A DNA stretch of 64,000 nt from Affinundibacterium baiyunense (GCF_018139645.1 NZ_JAGSPM010000002.1:310001-374000), one strand, 5' to 3'; counted from the first letter of the stretch, positions 1 through 8,909 are shown. Notes: generated from the letters alone by a model not told the origin. Program-made: numbers and translations.

Positions 1-1
1 C

Positions 2-928
2 TCCATCCGGCGCACACAAACGCCTACTGAAAGTCAGCAAGGAATCAGCTTGCGTCTGGCATATCGACCACCGTATGCATGGAATCAGCTATTAGCCTAT
101 TTGCATGGGCGCGCGATGTTAGGTTTAGAACAGGTCGATCTGCAACAAGCTTGTTACCGTCGTAGCGTGCAGCTAGATGGAAAAACTGGCTGGGTTGAGG
201 TAAGTCACGCGGCCGATAAACAGCAGTTACTTTTGCACATCGCACCTAGTTTGAGTTCGGTTCTTTTGCCTTTGCTTGCAAGGATTCGTCAACAATTCGA
301 TGTCGAAGCAAACCCGATCGTGATCGCACAACATTTGCAACAAGATCTACTACTGGCACAGCAAATGAGTCGTACCCCAGGTTTACGGGTACCCGGAAGT
401 TTTGATGCATTCGAATTAGCGATTCGCGCAATTCTTGGGCAACAAGTCAGTGTCGCTGGCGCGACCACGGTTGCCGGGCGTTTGGTGCAGAAATTTGGTG
501 TGTCTATGCAGAGCCCTTGGCAGGGTATTTCGCATCACTTTCCCAGCCCCGACTGTTTAGCGCAATTGAGCGTAGAACAGATCGCGACCATAGGGGTACC
601 GAAGACACGCGCTGCGACGATACAGCAGTTCGCTGCATTTACAGCAGCGGGTGGTTTGCAATTTAAGCCTGGTATTAGCTTACACGAGGTAATTCGAATA
701 TTAAAGGCATTGCCAGGGATTGGTGAATGGACTGCCCAATACATCGCCATGCGCGCTTTGCGTTTTTCTAATGCTTTTCCGGCCGGTGATCTTGGTTTAC
801 AAAAGGCGGTCAGTCATGATCCATCGCAGACTGCCTTGCGTTGCACGGAAAAGCAACTACTTCAACGTGCGGAAGCGTGGTCACCGTGGCGTAGCTATGC
901 TGCCCTCTTACTTTGGCAATCTTTATAA
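2..928 (+). CDS. alkA: Ada/AlkA-type DNA-3-methyladenine glycosylase II, 5' end outside window
   Basis: Removes alkylated bases (3-methyladenine and relatives) from DNA to start base-excision repair. The frame is open to the left edge with no stop, and the codons before the first possible start (TTG at 50) still read like protein (IRRTQTPTESQQGISLRLAY). That matches the junction between an AraC-type Ada regulatory module and an AlkA domain, so this is probably the C-terminal part of a larger Ada-AlkA fusion. Visible parts are the AlkA N-terminal domain starting LRLAYRPPYAW, the hairpin-helix-hairpin LPGIGEWTAQYIAMRAL, and the catalytic Asp in FPAGDLGLQ. The ogt gene follows after 21 bases, so both probably belong to one adaptive-response operon. 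The glycosylase assignment is firm; the Ada fusion is inferred because its N-terminus is not in the window. Confidence 0.87.
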   Translation, partial: SIRRTQTPTESQQGISLRLAYRPPYAWNQLLAYLHGRAMLGLEQVDLQQACYRRSVQLDGKTGWVEVSHAADKQQLLLHIAPSLSSVLLPLLARIRQQFDVEANPIVIAQHLQQDLLLAQQMSRTPGLRVPGSFDAFELAIRAILGQQVSVAGATTVAGRLVQKFGVSMQSPWQGISHHFPSPDCLAQLSVEQIATIGVPKTRAATIQQFAAFTAAGGLQFKPGISLHEVIRILKALPGIGEWTAQYIAMRALRFSNAFPAGDLGLQKAVSHDPSQTALRCTEKQLLQRAEAWSPWRSYAALLLWQSL

Positions 929-949
929 AATTGTTTTAGCGAATAAATT

Positions 950-1432
950 ATGCTTAAAAAATATCTGATTCATCCCTCGCCATACGGAGCATTGCGTTTG
1001 CTGGCGAGTGAGCTAGGCTTGGCGGGTATCTATTTTTCTGAACACAAACATTTGCAGCTCGATAGTGCTTGGCAAGCAGATTCGAATGATGCTTTGCTAA
1101 AAGATGCTGCACAACAGTTAGATGCGTATTTTGCTGGTCAGTTACGTGAGTTTGATTTGCCTTTAGATTGCACCCAAGGTACGCCATTTCAGCAAGAGGT
1201 TTGGCGAGCCTTGCAAACGATACCTTACGGCGAAGTGCGTAGTTATTCTGCAGTGGCGCAGCAAATAGGCAGGCCTAACGCAATTCGTGCCGTAGGTGCG
1301 GCAAACGGGCGTAATCCCTTATCGATCGTAATTCCTTGTCATCGAGTCATTGCCGCCAATGGTGATTTACAAGGCTATGCAGGCGGTTTAGAAAATAAAC
1401 GGCGCTTATTGTTACTAGAAAGTCGTCAATAA
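950..1432 (+). CDS. ogt: Methylated-DNA--[protein]-cysteine S-methyltransferase
   Basis: Suicide repair protein that takes the methyl group from O6-methylguanine (and O4-methylthymine) onto its own cysteine. At 160 residues it has the usual Ogt/MGMT length. The active-site motif IPCHRVI lies near residue 131, preceded by the DNA-binding helix-turn-helix and arginine finger region (YGEVRSYSAVAQQIGRPNAI, then RAVGAANGRNP). It ends with the family-typical GYAGGLENKRRLLLLE. It starts 21 bases after the AlkA-type gene and is probably cotranscribed with it, giving a compact alkylation-damage module. The ATG has no strong Shine-Dalgarno sequence, consistent with coupling to the upstream gene. Confidence 0.93.
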   Translation: MLKKYLIHPSPYGALRLLASELGLAGIYFSEHKHLQLDSAWQADSNDALLKDAAQQLDAYFAGQLREFDLPLDCTQGTPFQQEVWRALQTIPYGEVRSYSAVAQQIGRPNAIRAVGAANGRNPLSIVIPCHRVIAANGDLQGYAGGLENKRRLLLLESRQ

Positions 1433-1612
1433 AAATCAGCAACAGAAAATGGGCATTAAATCGTCAAATGATGATTAAATTTTACTCACTTAATACGACC
1501 AGCCATATTTTGAAACAATCGGCTAAATCCTTGAAAAACAAAAGAAAATTATCGTAAAGCAAATAAAAATACCCTCTCCGATAACTATTTTGATGCGATG
1601 CACAAAAAAAGC

Positions 1613-1640
1613 TTGACGCTTAAAAAATAGTCAGTAGAAT
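1613..1640 (+). promoter_or_regulatory. Sigma-70-type promoter of the phasin gene
   Basis: TTGACG (1613-1618) and TAGAAT (1635-1640) are separated by 16 bases, near consensus, about 90 bases before the phasin ATG. The surrounding 1433-1729 region is AT-rich and carries no gene. A strong Shine-Dalgarno GGAGA sits at 1720-1724. Phasins are usually abundant, which fits a near-consensus promoter. Read from sequence only. Confidence 0.6.
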
Positions 1641-1729
1641 GCGAATTGTTGCGGTGCACCATGTTTAAGATTTTTTGGACTCACTGCCGTTTTGATTCAA
1701 ACTAAATCCTCAACTTATCGGAGAATTCC

Positions 1730-2296
1730 ATGTACACAACACCAGAACAATTTATCGCTGCTACTAAGACAAACTTAGAAGCGCAATTCGCTGCAATCAC
1801 CGCATTGAACCAAAAAGCATTTGAAGGTTTGGAACAATTCGTGTCCTTGAACGTGAACGCTGCTAAAGCAACTTTCGAAGAAGGCACAGCAGCAACACAA
1901 CAGTTGTTGAAAGCAAAAGACGCACAAGAATTGATCGCTTTGGCTTCTGCACAAGCAAAACCAAATGCAGAGAAAGCATTGGCATATGGCCGTCACTTGG
2001 CAAGCATCACTTCAGCAACACAACAAGAATTCACTAAAGCAGTGGAATCTCATATCGCTGACACTAATGCAAAAGTTGTTTCTTTAATCGACGAAGTAAC
2101 AAAAAATGCACCAGCAGGTTCCGAGCAAGCAGTAACTGCATTGAAAACAGTGGTTGGTAACATCAACGCTGGTTACGAACAATTGTCTAAAACAACCAAA
2201 CAAGCTGTGGCAACTTTGGAAGACAACTTGGCGAATGCAACCAAGCAATTCACACAAGCTGCTGAAAAAGCAACCACAACTGCAAAAAAGAAGTAA
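1730..2296 (+). CDS. phaP: Phasin family protein (PHB granule coat)
   Basis: Small amphipathic helical protein that coats polyhydroxyalkanoate granules and controls their size and number. The 188-residue sequence is almost all Ala/Gln/Lys/Thr/Glu helix. It opens with the phasin signature (TPEQFIAATKTNLEAQFAAI, then ALNQKAFEGLEQFVSLNVNA) and ends in a lysine-rich tail AEKATTTAKKK. There is no signal peptide, as expected for a cytoplasmic granule protein. It has its own near-consensus promoter and a strong ribosome-binding site (GGAGA). Two hairpins follow, the second a good terminator. The next gene is the PHB thiolase, supporting a role in PHB metabolism. Codons look strongly biased (GAA, AAA, GCA, CAA), as in a highly expressed gene. 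Confidence 0.92.
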   Translation: MYTTPEQFIAATKTNLEAQFAAITALNQKAFEGLEQFVSLNVNAAKATFEEGTAATQQLLKAKDAQELIALASAQAKPNAEKALAYGRHLASITSATQQEFTKAVESHIADTNAKVVSLIDEVTKNAPAGSEQAVTALKTVVGNINAGYEQLSKTTKQAVATLEDNLANATKQFTQAAEKATTTAKKK

Positions 2297-2307
2297 TTTA
2301 GCCGATC

Positions 2308-2330
2308 AGGGCGTGCTTAAACCACGCCCT
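2308..2330 (+). terminator. GC-rich hairpin behind phasin gene
   Basis: AGGGCGTG (2308-2315) pairs perfectly with CACGCCCT (2323-2330) around a 7-base loop, 12 bases after the phasin stop. No T-run follows, so it may be an mRNA-stabilising 3' hairpin rather than a terminator. Confidence 0.45.
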
Positions 2331-2402
2331 AAACGACTAAGAAGCCGCCGCTCTCGACCACAAGTCCAATTGAACTTGTTCGAATCCTAGAAGTGGCAGC
2401 GC

Positions 2403-2434
2403 AAAAAAGCTTTCTGAAAAGAAGGCTTTTTTTT
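2403..2434 (+). terminator. Rho-independent terminator after phasin
   Basis: An A-rich arm starting AAAAAAGCTTTCT pairs with AGAAGGCTTTTTT around GAAA, including one G-T pair, and runs directly into a T tract. It sits about 110 bases after the phasin stop and would separate phasin from phaA. Confidence 0.72.
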
Positions 2435-2592
2435 CGTCCGTAATTTTTATAAAAACCAGATTAGTTGCATAAAAAATCAGCAATTCTGACGCAATGCAAT
2501 ATTTTCCTAGCCAATTGCGTACGAAGCCGAACAGACTGGTGTACTCTTATGAATTCCCCCCAACTTTGACTTAATTCTTTAGGGAGTTACAC

Positions 2593-3768
2593 ATGCAAGA
2601 AGTCGTAATCGTTGCCGCTGGACGTACCGCGGTTGGTAAATTCGGTGGTTCCTTGGCTAAAGTCGCCGCATCTGATTTAGGCGCGCATGTGATTAAAGCC
2701 TTATTAGCAAAAACTGGCTTGAGCGGAGAAGCCGTCAATGAAGTGATTTTGGGGCAAGTATTGACTGCAGGTGTGGGACAAAATGCCGCGCGCCAAGCGG
2801 TGATTCGTGCCGGCTTACCGAATATGGTCCCTGCCATGACGATTAATAAAGTGTGTGGTAGCGGTTTGAAAGCAACGCACTTAGCAGCACAGGCAATCAT
2901 GGCGGGCGATGCAGATATCGTGATCGCAGGTGGCCAAGAAAACATGAGTGCCTCCCCACACGTGTTAGCGGGTTCGCGTGATGGTTTCCGTATGGGCGAT
3001 GCAAAACTCGTCGATACGATGATTGTTGACGGCTTGTGGGATGTCTATAACCAATATCACATGGGTATTACGGCTGAGAACGTCGCAAAAAAACATGGCA
3101 TTACGCGTGAAGAGCAAGATGCCTTTGCCTTAGCTTCACAAAACAAAGCTGAGACCGCACAAAAGGCTGGTAAGTTTGTTGATGAAATTATTCCTTACGA
3201 AATCGTCAGCAAAAAAGGAACGACCGTGTTCGATACGGATGAATTTATCAAACACGGTTGCACCTTAGAATCCTTGGCGGCATTACGCCCAGCCTTTGAT
3301 AAAGCAGGTACAGTCACCGCAGGAAATGCCTCTGGTTTGAATGATGGTGCCGCAGCAGTAATTATGATGTCCGCCAAAAAAGCAGCCGAATTGGGTTTGC
3401 CAGTGTTAGCAAAAATCAAGGCATATTCATCCGCCGGTATCGATCCAACGATCATGGGCTTAGGCCCAGTACCAGCAGCACAATTGTGTTTGAAAAAAGC
3501 TGGTTGGACGCATGAAGAAGTCGACTTGATGGAAATCAATGAAGCCTTTGCTGCACAAGCAATCGGTGTCAATCGTGAAATGGGCTGGGATACCAATAAG
3601 ATCAACGTGAATGGCGGTGCGATTGCGATTGGTCATCCTATCGGTGCATCAGGTTGCCGTATTCTGGTGAGCTTGATTCACGAAATGATACGCCGCGATG
3701 CCAAAAAAGGTTTGGCGAGTTTGTGTATCGGTGGCGGTATGGGTGTTGCGCTGGCGATTGAGCGTTAA
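2593..3768 (+). CDS. phaA: Acetyl-CoA C-acetyltransferase (beta-ketothiolase)
   Basis: Condenses two acetyl-CoA to acetoacetyl-CoA, the first step of PHB synthesis, or the reverse in fatty-acid breakdown. At 391 residues it has the standard thiolase length. The catalytic set is intact: nucleophile Cys88 in KVCGSGLKA, His348 in GHPIGASG, and Cys378 in LCIGGGMG. The acyl-CoA-binding [20 protein letters not shown] and NEAFAAQA motifs are also present. The Shine-Dalgarno sequence AGGGAG precedes the ATG. It lies 296 bases after the phasin gene, separated by a terminator, so it is probably transcribed independently. It is followed by a strong bidirectional terminator. phaA rather than atoB is inferred from the phasin neighbour. 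Confidence 0.94.
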   Translation: MQEVVIVAAGRTAVGKFGGSLAKVAASDLGAHVIKALLAKTGLSGEAVNEVILGQVLTAGVGQNAARQAVIRAGLPNMVPAMTINKVCGSGLKATHLAAQAIMAGDADIVIAGGQENMSASPHVLAGSRDGFRMGDAKLVDTMIVDGLWDVYNQYHMGITAENVAKKHGITREEQDAFALASQNKAETAQKAGKFVDEIIPYEIVSKKGTTVFDTDEFIKHGCTLESLAALRPAFDKAGTVTAGNASGLNDGAAAVIMMSAKKAAELGLPVLAKIKAYSSAGIDPTIMGLGPVPAAQLCLKKAGWTHEEVDLMEINEAFAAQAIGVNREMGWDTNKINVNGGAIAIGHPIGASGCRILVSLIHEMIRRDAKKGLASLCIGGGMGVALAIER

Positions 3769-3840
3769 TGCGATGATGGTTTAGTGCCTTAGTATCTTAA
3801 TACATTAATCAGATGCGTTGATTATATGTATTGACCATAA

Positions 3841-3875
3841 AAAAAACCTGCAAGCTCCAACTTGCAGGTTTTTTT
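3841..3875. terminator. Bidirectional terminator between phaA and M48 gene
   Basis: A perfect 14-bp stem (AAAAAACCTGCAAG with CTTGCAGGTTTTTT) closes a 6-base loop. The A-tract on one side and T-tract on the other let it work for both convergent genes. Confidence 0.88.
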
Positions 3876-3934
3876 GTGCCGATTTAAGCGGGCAATGATT
3901 TTGCGCAATGATTTAGCACGCTTATTTAGTGCAT

Positions 3935-4849
3935 TTATTTCGACGCTACTTTTAAGCGGCCAATCATTTTTTCAAAGCGCCCTGGTAGTGCAGGCAAATT
4001 GTCGTAGCGATCAAAATCTTTACCCATGATTTGATCTAGTTGTGCCAATCGATCATTCGGTTTTGGATGTGTCTCTAGCATCAATTGCAAGCTAGAGCTG
4101 TCCGCAGTGATACTTTGCAAGGTCTGTAGCGCCGCAGGCAAACCGTATGGATCATAACCAGCTCTAGCCGCCAGTACGATACCAACACGGTCAGAATCAA
4201 ACTCATCTTCTTTATCTAAGCCTTTGCCGTAAATTTCTGTACCAGCACTGATTGCAGTTAGCAAACGTTGATCCGTCTTGCCTTTTGCGTCCATGAGCAG
4301 ACTCGCACCTTCTTTAAGTGCAAGTTTGCCACTGCTACTTTGAATCGCATTTAAATGATGCTTGCGTACAATGTGGGCAATCTCATGCGCTAACACACCG
4401 GCTAACTCCGCTTCGTTTCGCAATTTGAGCAGCATTCCTTTGGTAAGCACCACATAACCACCGGGCGCGGCAAAGGCATTGACATCGTCATGATCGAGCA
4501 CGGCAAATGTCCAAGGTAAGTCGGGGCGTTCGCTATGTAAACTGATCCAACGTCCGACTCGATTCACGTACTGCTGGACTTCCTTGTCAGCGACCAAAGG
4601 CGCTAGATTCATCAAATTGCTGGCCACACCTTGACCCAAAGCGATCTCTTCTTGTTCGGTTAACGGAACGACCGCACTCTTGGTGTTTTTTAGTGCAGAA
4701 AAAGCTTTGCCTATGTCCAATTTAAATTGTGGCTCTGCAGAAATTTGCGTAGCAAATAGCAGGCTGGCTAACAGGATACTGATACGAATGGGAGAACGTA
4801 GGCGGGAACGCACTGCTGAACCCACAGATGAACGCATGATTGGCTTCAT
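3935..4849 (-). CDS. M48 family zinc metalloprotease, exported
   Basis: Probable periplasmic metalloprotease related to LoiP/BepA-type quality-control proteases. An Arg-rich N-region and hydrophobic segment (ISILLASLLFATQISA, about residues 23-38) form a signal peptide. The zinc motif HEIAH is at residues 155-159 with the following VRKHH. The downstream segment EDEFDSDRVGIVLAARAGYD occupies the third-ligand position. Family members usually show E-A-D-R there, whereas this protein reads D-S-D-R, so the expected ligand Glu appears to be Asp218. No C-terminal TPR domain is present (304 residues). Last gene of the operon: its ATG overlaps the stop of the SH3-domain gene by four bases (ATGA), implying translational coupling. 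Confidence 0.88.
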   Translation of the reverse strand: MKPIMRSSVGSAVRSRLRSPIRISILLASLLFATQISAEPQFKLDIGKAFSALKNTKSAVVPLTEQEEIALGQGVASNLMNLAPLVADKEVQQYVNRVGRWISLHSERPDLPWTFAVLDHDDVNAFAAPGGYVVLTKGMLLKLRNEAELAGVLAHEIAHIVRKHHLNAIQSSSGKLALKEGASLLMDAKGKTDQRLLTAISAGTEIYGKGLDKEDEFDSDRVGIVLAARAGYDPYGLPAALQTLQSITADSSSLQLMLETHPKPNDRLAQLDQIMGKDFDRYDNLPALPGRFEKMIGRLKVASK

Positions 4850-5379
4850 GGTTGCTCTCCCTTGGTTTTTAGATAGGCTTGTTCTTGCTCTTTTAAGTTC
4901 TCTTGTTTTGCAAAACTAATCGCATCAGATTTATCGCTATACAATAACTTCATTTTTTCGAACGCATCAGGGTTTGGTGTGAGGTTCGCAAAACTTTCTT
5001 TGCTCCAGCCTTTTGCCCCAGTGGTAGTGGTACTGCCGCTAGAACCTGTTTTTACAAAGCTCAACAGGCTTTTGACGGTATCACCGGTTTTGCTGCTGGT
5101 TTCCGCGCCCTTACTTTCAAAACGCAAACTAAGCATTTTGACCCAGCCTGTTTGTGCTTGATCTCGCACTTCCATCCAGCTAGCTTTGCGTGAGAGTACG
5201 TCCAGTTTTTGATTTTCTGCCAGCATTTTTACCGTCGCGGCATCACTAAAAGGTTGGGCTTTGAGCTCGGCGCTACGGGCTACCGTAGCTTGTCCAGTAT
5301 TTTGTGCATTTGCATGTAATGGACTGTTGGATAAGCCAATTACGCAAGCAAGTGCTAAGACTTTTTGCTGATGATTCAT
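4846..5379 (-). CDS. Exported bacterial SH3 domain protein
   Basis: 177 residues with an N-terminal signal peptide (VLALACVIGLSNSPLHANA). A compact SH3b fold follows at about residues 30-90: TVARSAELKAQPFSDAATVK, then WMEVRDQAQTGWVKMLSLRF. Next come a Ser/Thr/Gly-rich linker (about 95-125) and a charged helical C-terminal segment starting KGWSKESFANLTPNPDAFE. SH3b domains generally bind cell-wall or peptide ligands. The gene overlaps both neighbours by ATGA, the cyclase upstream and the M48 protease downstream. I infer that it works with the protease in the periplasm, perhaps as a targeting partner. No enzymatic motif is visible. Confidence 0.78.
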   Translation of the reverse strand: MNHQQKVLALACVIGLSNSPLHANAQNTGQATVARSAELKAQPFSDAATVKMLAENQKLDVLSRKASWMEVRDQAQTGWVKMLSLRFESKGAETSSKTGDTVKSLLSFVKTGSSGSTTTTGAKGWSKESFANLTPNPDAFEKMKLLYSDKSDAISFAKQENLKEQEQAYLKTKGEQP

Positions 5380-7250
5380 ATTGCATCCTTATCGTTTTGT
5401 GGCGAGGGAGGACAAATTGGAGCGAGTGGTGAAAACAAAATGACTTCTTGTTCACGTCCTTTTACCTTATAGGAGCCAACCGGGTGAAAGTCAAGCGCGT
5501 CACCACATAGTCGCATCGTTTCGGCGGATACCAAGATACGCGACACGCCTTTGGTTAAGCCTTCGATTCGACTAGCGAGATTAACGGTGTCGCCAATTGC
5601 GGTAAATTCTTTTCGCTCAGCAGAACCAATCGAACCGACCACCGCAGGCCCGGAATGCAGACCGATACCAACATCAAAATCGAGGTTCGTATCCTCAAGC
5701 TCTGCTTTAAATTTCTCCAATACTTTAGACATTTCAATTGCCGCCATCACCGCATCGCGCGCATGTTGCGGGTTATCCAGTGGCGCACCCCAAAATGCCA
5801 TAATGCAATCGCCTATAAATTTATCAACGGTGCCGTTGAAGCGGAATATCACTTCGACTTGTAGCGTGAAATAGCGATTGAGTAATGCTACTACTTCTTC
5901 AGGGCTGCGATTTTCCGAGAGACTAGTGAAGCCGCGAATATCTGAAAACAGGACAGTGATGTTGCGACTTTCGGCTTTCTCACCGACATGCTCAGAGCCT
6001 TCTTTTGCGATCCAATCTTTGACTACATGGGGATTGACGTAACGTCCAAATTCTTTGATGGTTGCTTGATAAGAGCGATGAACTATCCAATACTCACGCA
6101 AGGCTAAACTGAAGTAATACGTCCACACGATCAACAGCGGCGTGATGATGTGAATGATCCACAATTGCGATAAGGCTAGATAGGCAAGCACGATACTTAG
6201 CGGTGTGATCATGCTGAGTGCCACCGCAGGAATGAGTGCATTGATGCGTTTCACAAAGCAAATGTAAATGGCAGCAATCGCCATCAAAGTGACTAACAAG
6301 AATGGCCATTGCGAAGGCATCTGCATGGCACGCTGATTCTTTAGATTGTCCATCGCGGTCGCCAGAATATCGAGGCCGGAGTATTCGTTATCAATTGGTG
6401 TTGGACGAATATCGTGTAAAGACGAGGCATCAGCACCAATGATCACGATCTTATTGTGGAATTCATTGGCTGGGCGTAAAGACTTAGCGCGGTCGATATC
6501 TGCATATAGTTCGCTATAAGAAATACGCTTGTATGGATATTTGCTACCACGCCACGATAACAAGATCTCAGCTTGCTGCGGTACTGGATAACCCAGGCTT
6601 TGCATCACTTTGGCGGGCAAGGAAGGCATTAACCAGCCCGATAAATTGCTATATAAATCGTAGCTGCGACCGATGCCGCGATCATGATTAAAATTGATGG
6701 TACCGACCTGCCAAGATGCCATGTCAATCGCCAGCGGCGGTAGAAAACCACCGCGCGCTTCAGGATCTGCTTGTGCGGTTTTGATCAAGCCAAGTGCTTG
6801 TTGCAGATCGCTTAAACGTCCCACATAGGCGTCGTTATTTAATGAGCGTAAGGTAATCGGAAAATAAACATGTTGCTTGCCACGAATTGCCTCATTAAAT
6901 AATTGATCGCTTTCGGGACGATCTTTATCTTTTTCATTGAAAGTTAAATCAAAGACGATGGCTTTGGGCTGTTGTTGGTAGATTGCTTCAAGTATTTCAG
7001 CGTGCACTGAGCGTGGCCATACCCATTTCCCTACTTTTGCTTCCATTTCCGCCAAACTTGCGTCGTCGATCGTGATGATCACGATATCGGGATCTGCTTG
7101 CAATTTTTCTGCATGTGTTTTGACCAGAAAGTCGGACAGTAAATGATCCAATCGTTGTAGCTTGTGCAGCCATACGATTTCGGCAGTCGCGATCAATACA
7201 AATATCAAGCTGAATAAGGGAATAAACCCGAAGCGTCGTTTCATGATCAT
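5376..7250 (-). CDS. CHASE2-sensor adenylate cyclase (class III)
   Basis: Membrane receptor expected to make cAMP in response to an extracytoplasmic signal. Order: an N-terminal membrane segment (about 8-26), a large CHASE2 sensor domain (about 30-310, with DPDIVIITIDDASLAEME and FHNKIVIIGADASSLHDIRP), then about three membrane helices (roughly 320-395). A class III cyclase domain covers about 430-600. The metal ligands are Asp437 (LFSDIRGFTS) and Asp481 (KFIGDCIMAFWG). The purine-selecting pair is Lys477 and Asp554 (FTAIGDTVNLASR), which favours ATP over GTP. The start overlaps nothing; 27 bases separate it from the upstream HD-GYP gene. Its stop overlaps the SH3 gene start by ATGA. The catalytic set is complete, so an active enzyme is expected. 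Confidence 0.92.
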   Translation of the reverse strand: MIMKRRFGFIPLFSLIFVLIATAEIVWLHKLQRLDHLLSDFLVKTHAEKLQADPDIVIITIDDASLAEMEAKVGKWVWPRSVHAEILEAIYQQQPKAIVFDLTFNEKDKDRPESDQLFNEAIRGKQHVYFPITLRSLNNDAYVGRLSDLQQALGLIKTAQADPEARGGFLPPLAIDMASWQVGTINFNHDRGIGRSYDLYSNLSGWLMPSLPAKVMQSLGYPVPQQAEILLSWRGSKYPYKRISYSELYADIDRAKSLRPANEFHNKIVIIGADASSLHDIRPTPIDNEYSGLDILATAMDNLKNQRAMQMPSQWPFLLVTLMAIAAIYICFVKRINALIPAVALSMITPLSIVLAYLALSQLWIIHIITPLLIVWTYYFSLALREYWIVHRSYQATIKEFGRYVNPHVVKDWIAKEGSEHVGEKAESRNITVLFSDIRGFTSLSENRSPEEVVALLNRYFTLQVEVIFRFNGTVDKFIGDCIMAFWGAPLDNPQHARDAVMAAIEMSKVLEKFKAELEDTNLDFDVGIGLHSGPAVVGSIGSAERKEFTAIGDTVNLASRIEGLTKGVSRILVSAETMRLCGDALDFHPVGSYKVKGREQEVILFSPLAPICPPSPQNDKDAI

Positions 7251-7277
7251 GCTTGATGTTGACGGATAAGTTCTGAC

Positions 7278-8909
7278 TTAAGTGGGAATCGCTAGGTGGT
7301 AACCGGGAATTTTGCTTTCATCGACTTCGTCAATTTGTGCGCTATCCATGAATTTTTTCGCATATTCCAAATACACTTTTTCTTTGACAAAAACGTGAAA
7401 CAGATCAGGGTCGATGTGTCCATTTAGGCTAAATTTGCCAAGAATATCTAAAGATTCAGTCAGAGTTTTTCCAGTTTTATAAGGACGGTCTTTGGCGGAC
7501 AAGGCTTCAAAAATATCAGCGATCGCCATAATTCGGGCTTGTACGGACATTTGTTCGCCAGTTAAGCCGCGCGGATATCCTTTGCCATCCATGCGTTCAT
7601 GATGGCCACCCGCAAACTCGGGTACATTTTTTAAATGTTTAGGCCAAGGCAACGCTTCTAACATTCGGATCGTGACGGCGATGTGGTTATTGATAATCTT
7701 GCGTTCTTCTGAGGTTAAGGTTCCCGCTTTGATGGTGAGATTCTCAACTTCATCATTGTTGAGTAAATGCTGTTGTACGCCATGACTATCGATCCAACTT
7801 TGTTTGGCTATCTCTTGTACCCGCTCTTGATCTTCATCGCGCATGCGTTCACCACCAATATTGGCATGACGCAAAAAGGCGCGGTCGAGTTCGACTTGTG
7901 CCAAGGCTTGCTGCATTTCGGTCATGAACTTATGTTGATTGCCAGGCTGTTCCGCAGCCATTTTGAGATAACGAATTTCTATATCGCGTCTTAGAATCTC
8001 AAAGCGCGCATCGATCAAGTGAATGCGGTCAAAAATGGTTTCTAATTTGGTGGATTTTTCAATCACATGAACCGGCGTTGTGATTTTTCCGCAATCGTGC
8101 AATAGGCCTGCCATCCATAATTCGCGACGATCGCGTTCACTCATCTTAAAATCTTTGAACACGGCCAATTCGCTACGATGCACAGCTTCGGCTAGCATCA
8201 TGGTTAGCTCGGGTACATGTTGGCAATGGCGTCCGGTATTCGGTGACTTTTCGTCGATCCCAATATTGATCAAATTGACCAAGGATTCAAACAAGTTTTC
8301 TAGCTGATAAATTAATTCTTGGTTGCTCAGTGCAATCGCGGCTTGTGAGGCGAGTGCCTCAATAAAGCTTTGATCGGTTTCACTAAACGGAATGATTTGC
8401 TGGTTTGTCGGGTCAGTAGCATTGATTAACTGTAAAACCCCAATTAATTCAGATTCGTGATTGAGCATAGGCACCGTCAATAAGGATTGACAGTGATAGT
8501 GATTGCGTTCGTCAAAGCGTCGCATCTCAGAAAAACTAAATAAATCCGCCGCATAGACATCCGCAATACGTATTGATTGCTTCAAGTTCGCTGCATAGGC
8601 GACCACCGCTTGCAAGTTTTGTTGGCCGTTTTCATCGAATAACGGGATCGCCCGCATATCGGTACTACGCGGCTGCGAACCGCCGACATGAATATGCAAA
8701 CTGTCATTGATCGCGATGTCAAAATCAAGCTGTGTTTTCGTTTTGTCTATGCGATACAGGGTGCCGCCGTCCGCATTGGTCAACTTTTTTGCAGTTTGCA
8801 GAATTCGCTCCAGTAAGGAATTCGTATCTGCCAGACCATTCAGAGCTAGACTGAGTTCGGTCAAGTGCTGCAATCTTTGCGCGATTTGTAACTGAGTGAG
8901 TTCAGACAT
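7278..8909 (-). CDS. GAF-HD-GYP protein, probable c-di-GMP phosphodiesterase
   Basis: Cytoplasmic enzyme expected to hydrolyse c-di-GMP. I place the start at the ATG at 8909 (MSELTQLQIAQ); a longer frame needs a TTG at 8930. A GAF domain spans about residues 25-195 (ILQTAKKLTNADGGTLYRID, then SLLTVPMLNHESELIGVLQL). The HD domain has the metal pair His271-Asp272 (LLHDCGKI). The signature HHERMDGKGYPRGL lies around 436-449. The spacing between HD and HHE is about 165 residues against about 60 in compact HD-GYP domains, so roughly 100 extra helical residues (about 290-395) are inserted. First gene of a minus-strand operon with the cyclase, SH3 and M48 genes. Confidence 0.9.
   Translation of the reverse strand: MSELTQLQIAQRLQHLTELSLALNGLADTNSLLERILQTAKKLTNADGGTLYRIDKTKTQLDFDIAINDSLHIHVGGSQPRSTDMRAIPLFDENGQQNLQAVVAYAANLKQSIRIADVYAADLFSFSEMRRFDERNHYHCQSLLTVPMLNHESELIGVLQLINATDPTNQQIIPFSETDQSFIEALASQAAIALSNQELIYQLENLFESLVNLINIGIDEKSPNTGRHCQHVPELTMMLAEAVHRSELAVFKDFKMSERDRRELWMAGLLHDCGKITTPVHVIEKSTKLETIFDRIHLIDARFEILRRDIEIRYLKMAAEQPGNQHKFMTEMQQALAQVELDRAFLRHANIGGERMRDEDQERVQEIAKQSWIDSHGVQQHLLNNDEVENLTIKAGTLTSEERKIINNHIAVTIRMLEALPWPKHLKNVPEFAGGHHERMDGKGYPRGLTGEQMSVQARIMAIADIFEALSAKDRPYKTGKTLTESLDILGKFSLNGHIDPDLFHVFVKEKVYLEYAKKFMDSAQIDEVDESKIPGYHLAIPT

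Noticed and set aside
2154..2390. ORF reading past the phasin stop in another frame, ending in an Arg/Pro-rich tail
   Set aside because: It starts inside the phasin gene, crosses the GC-rich hairpin and has no ribosome-binding site. A lost frameshift extension of phasin is possible but nothing supports it.
2360..2395. TTCGAATCC motif resembling a tRNA T-arm
   Set aside because: No acceptor, anticodon or D-arm can be built around it; chance match inside the post-phasin region.
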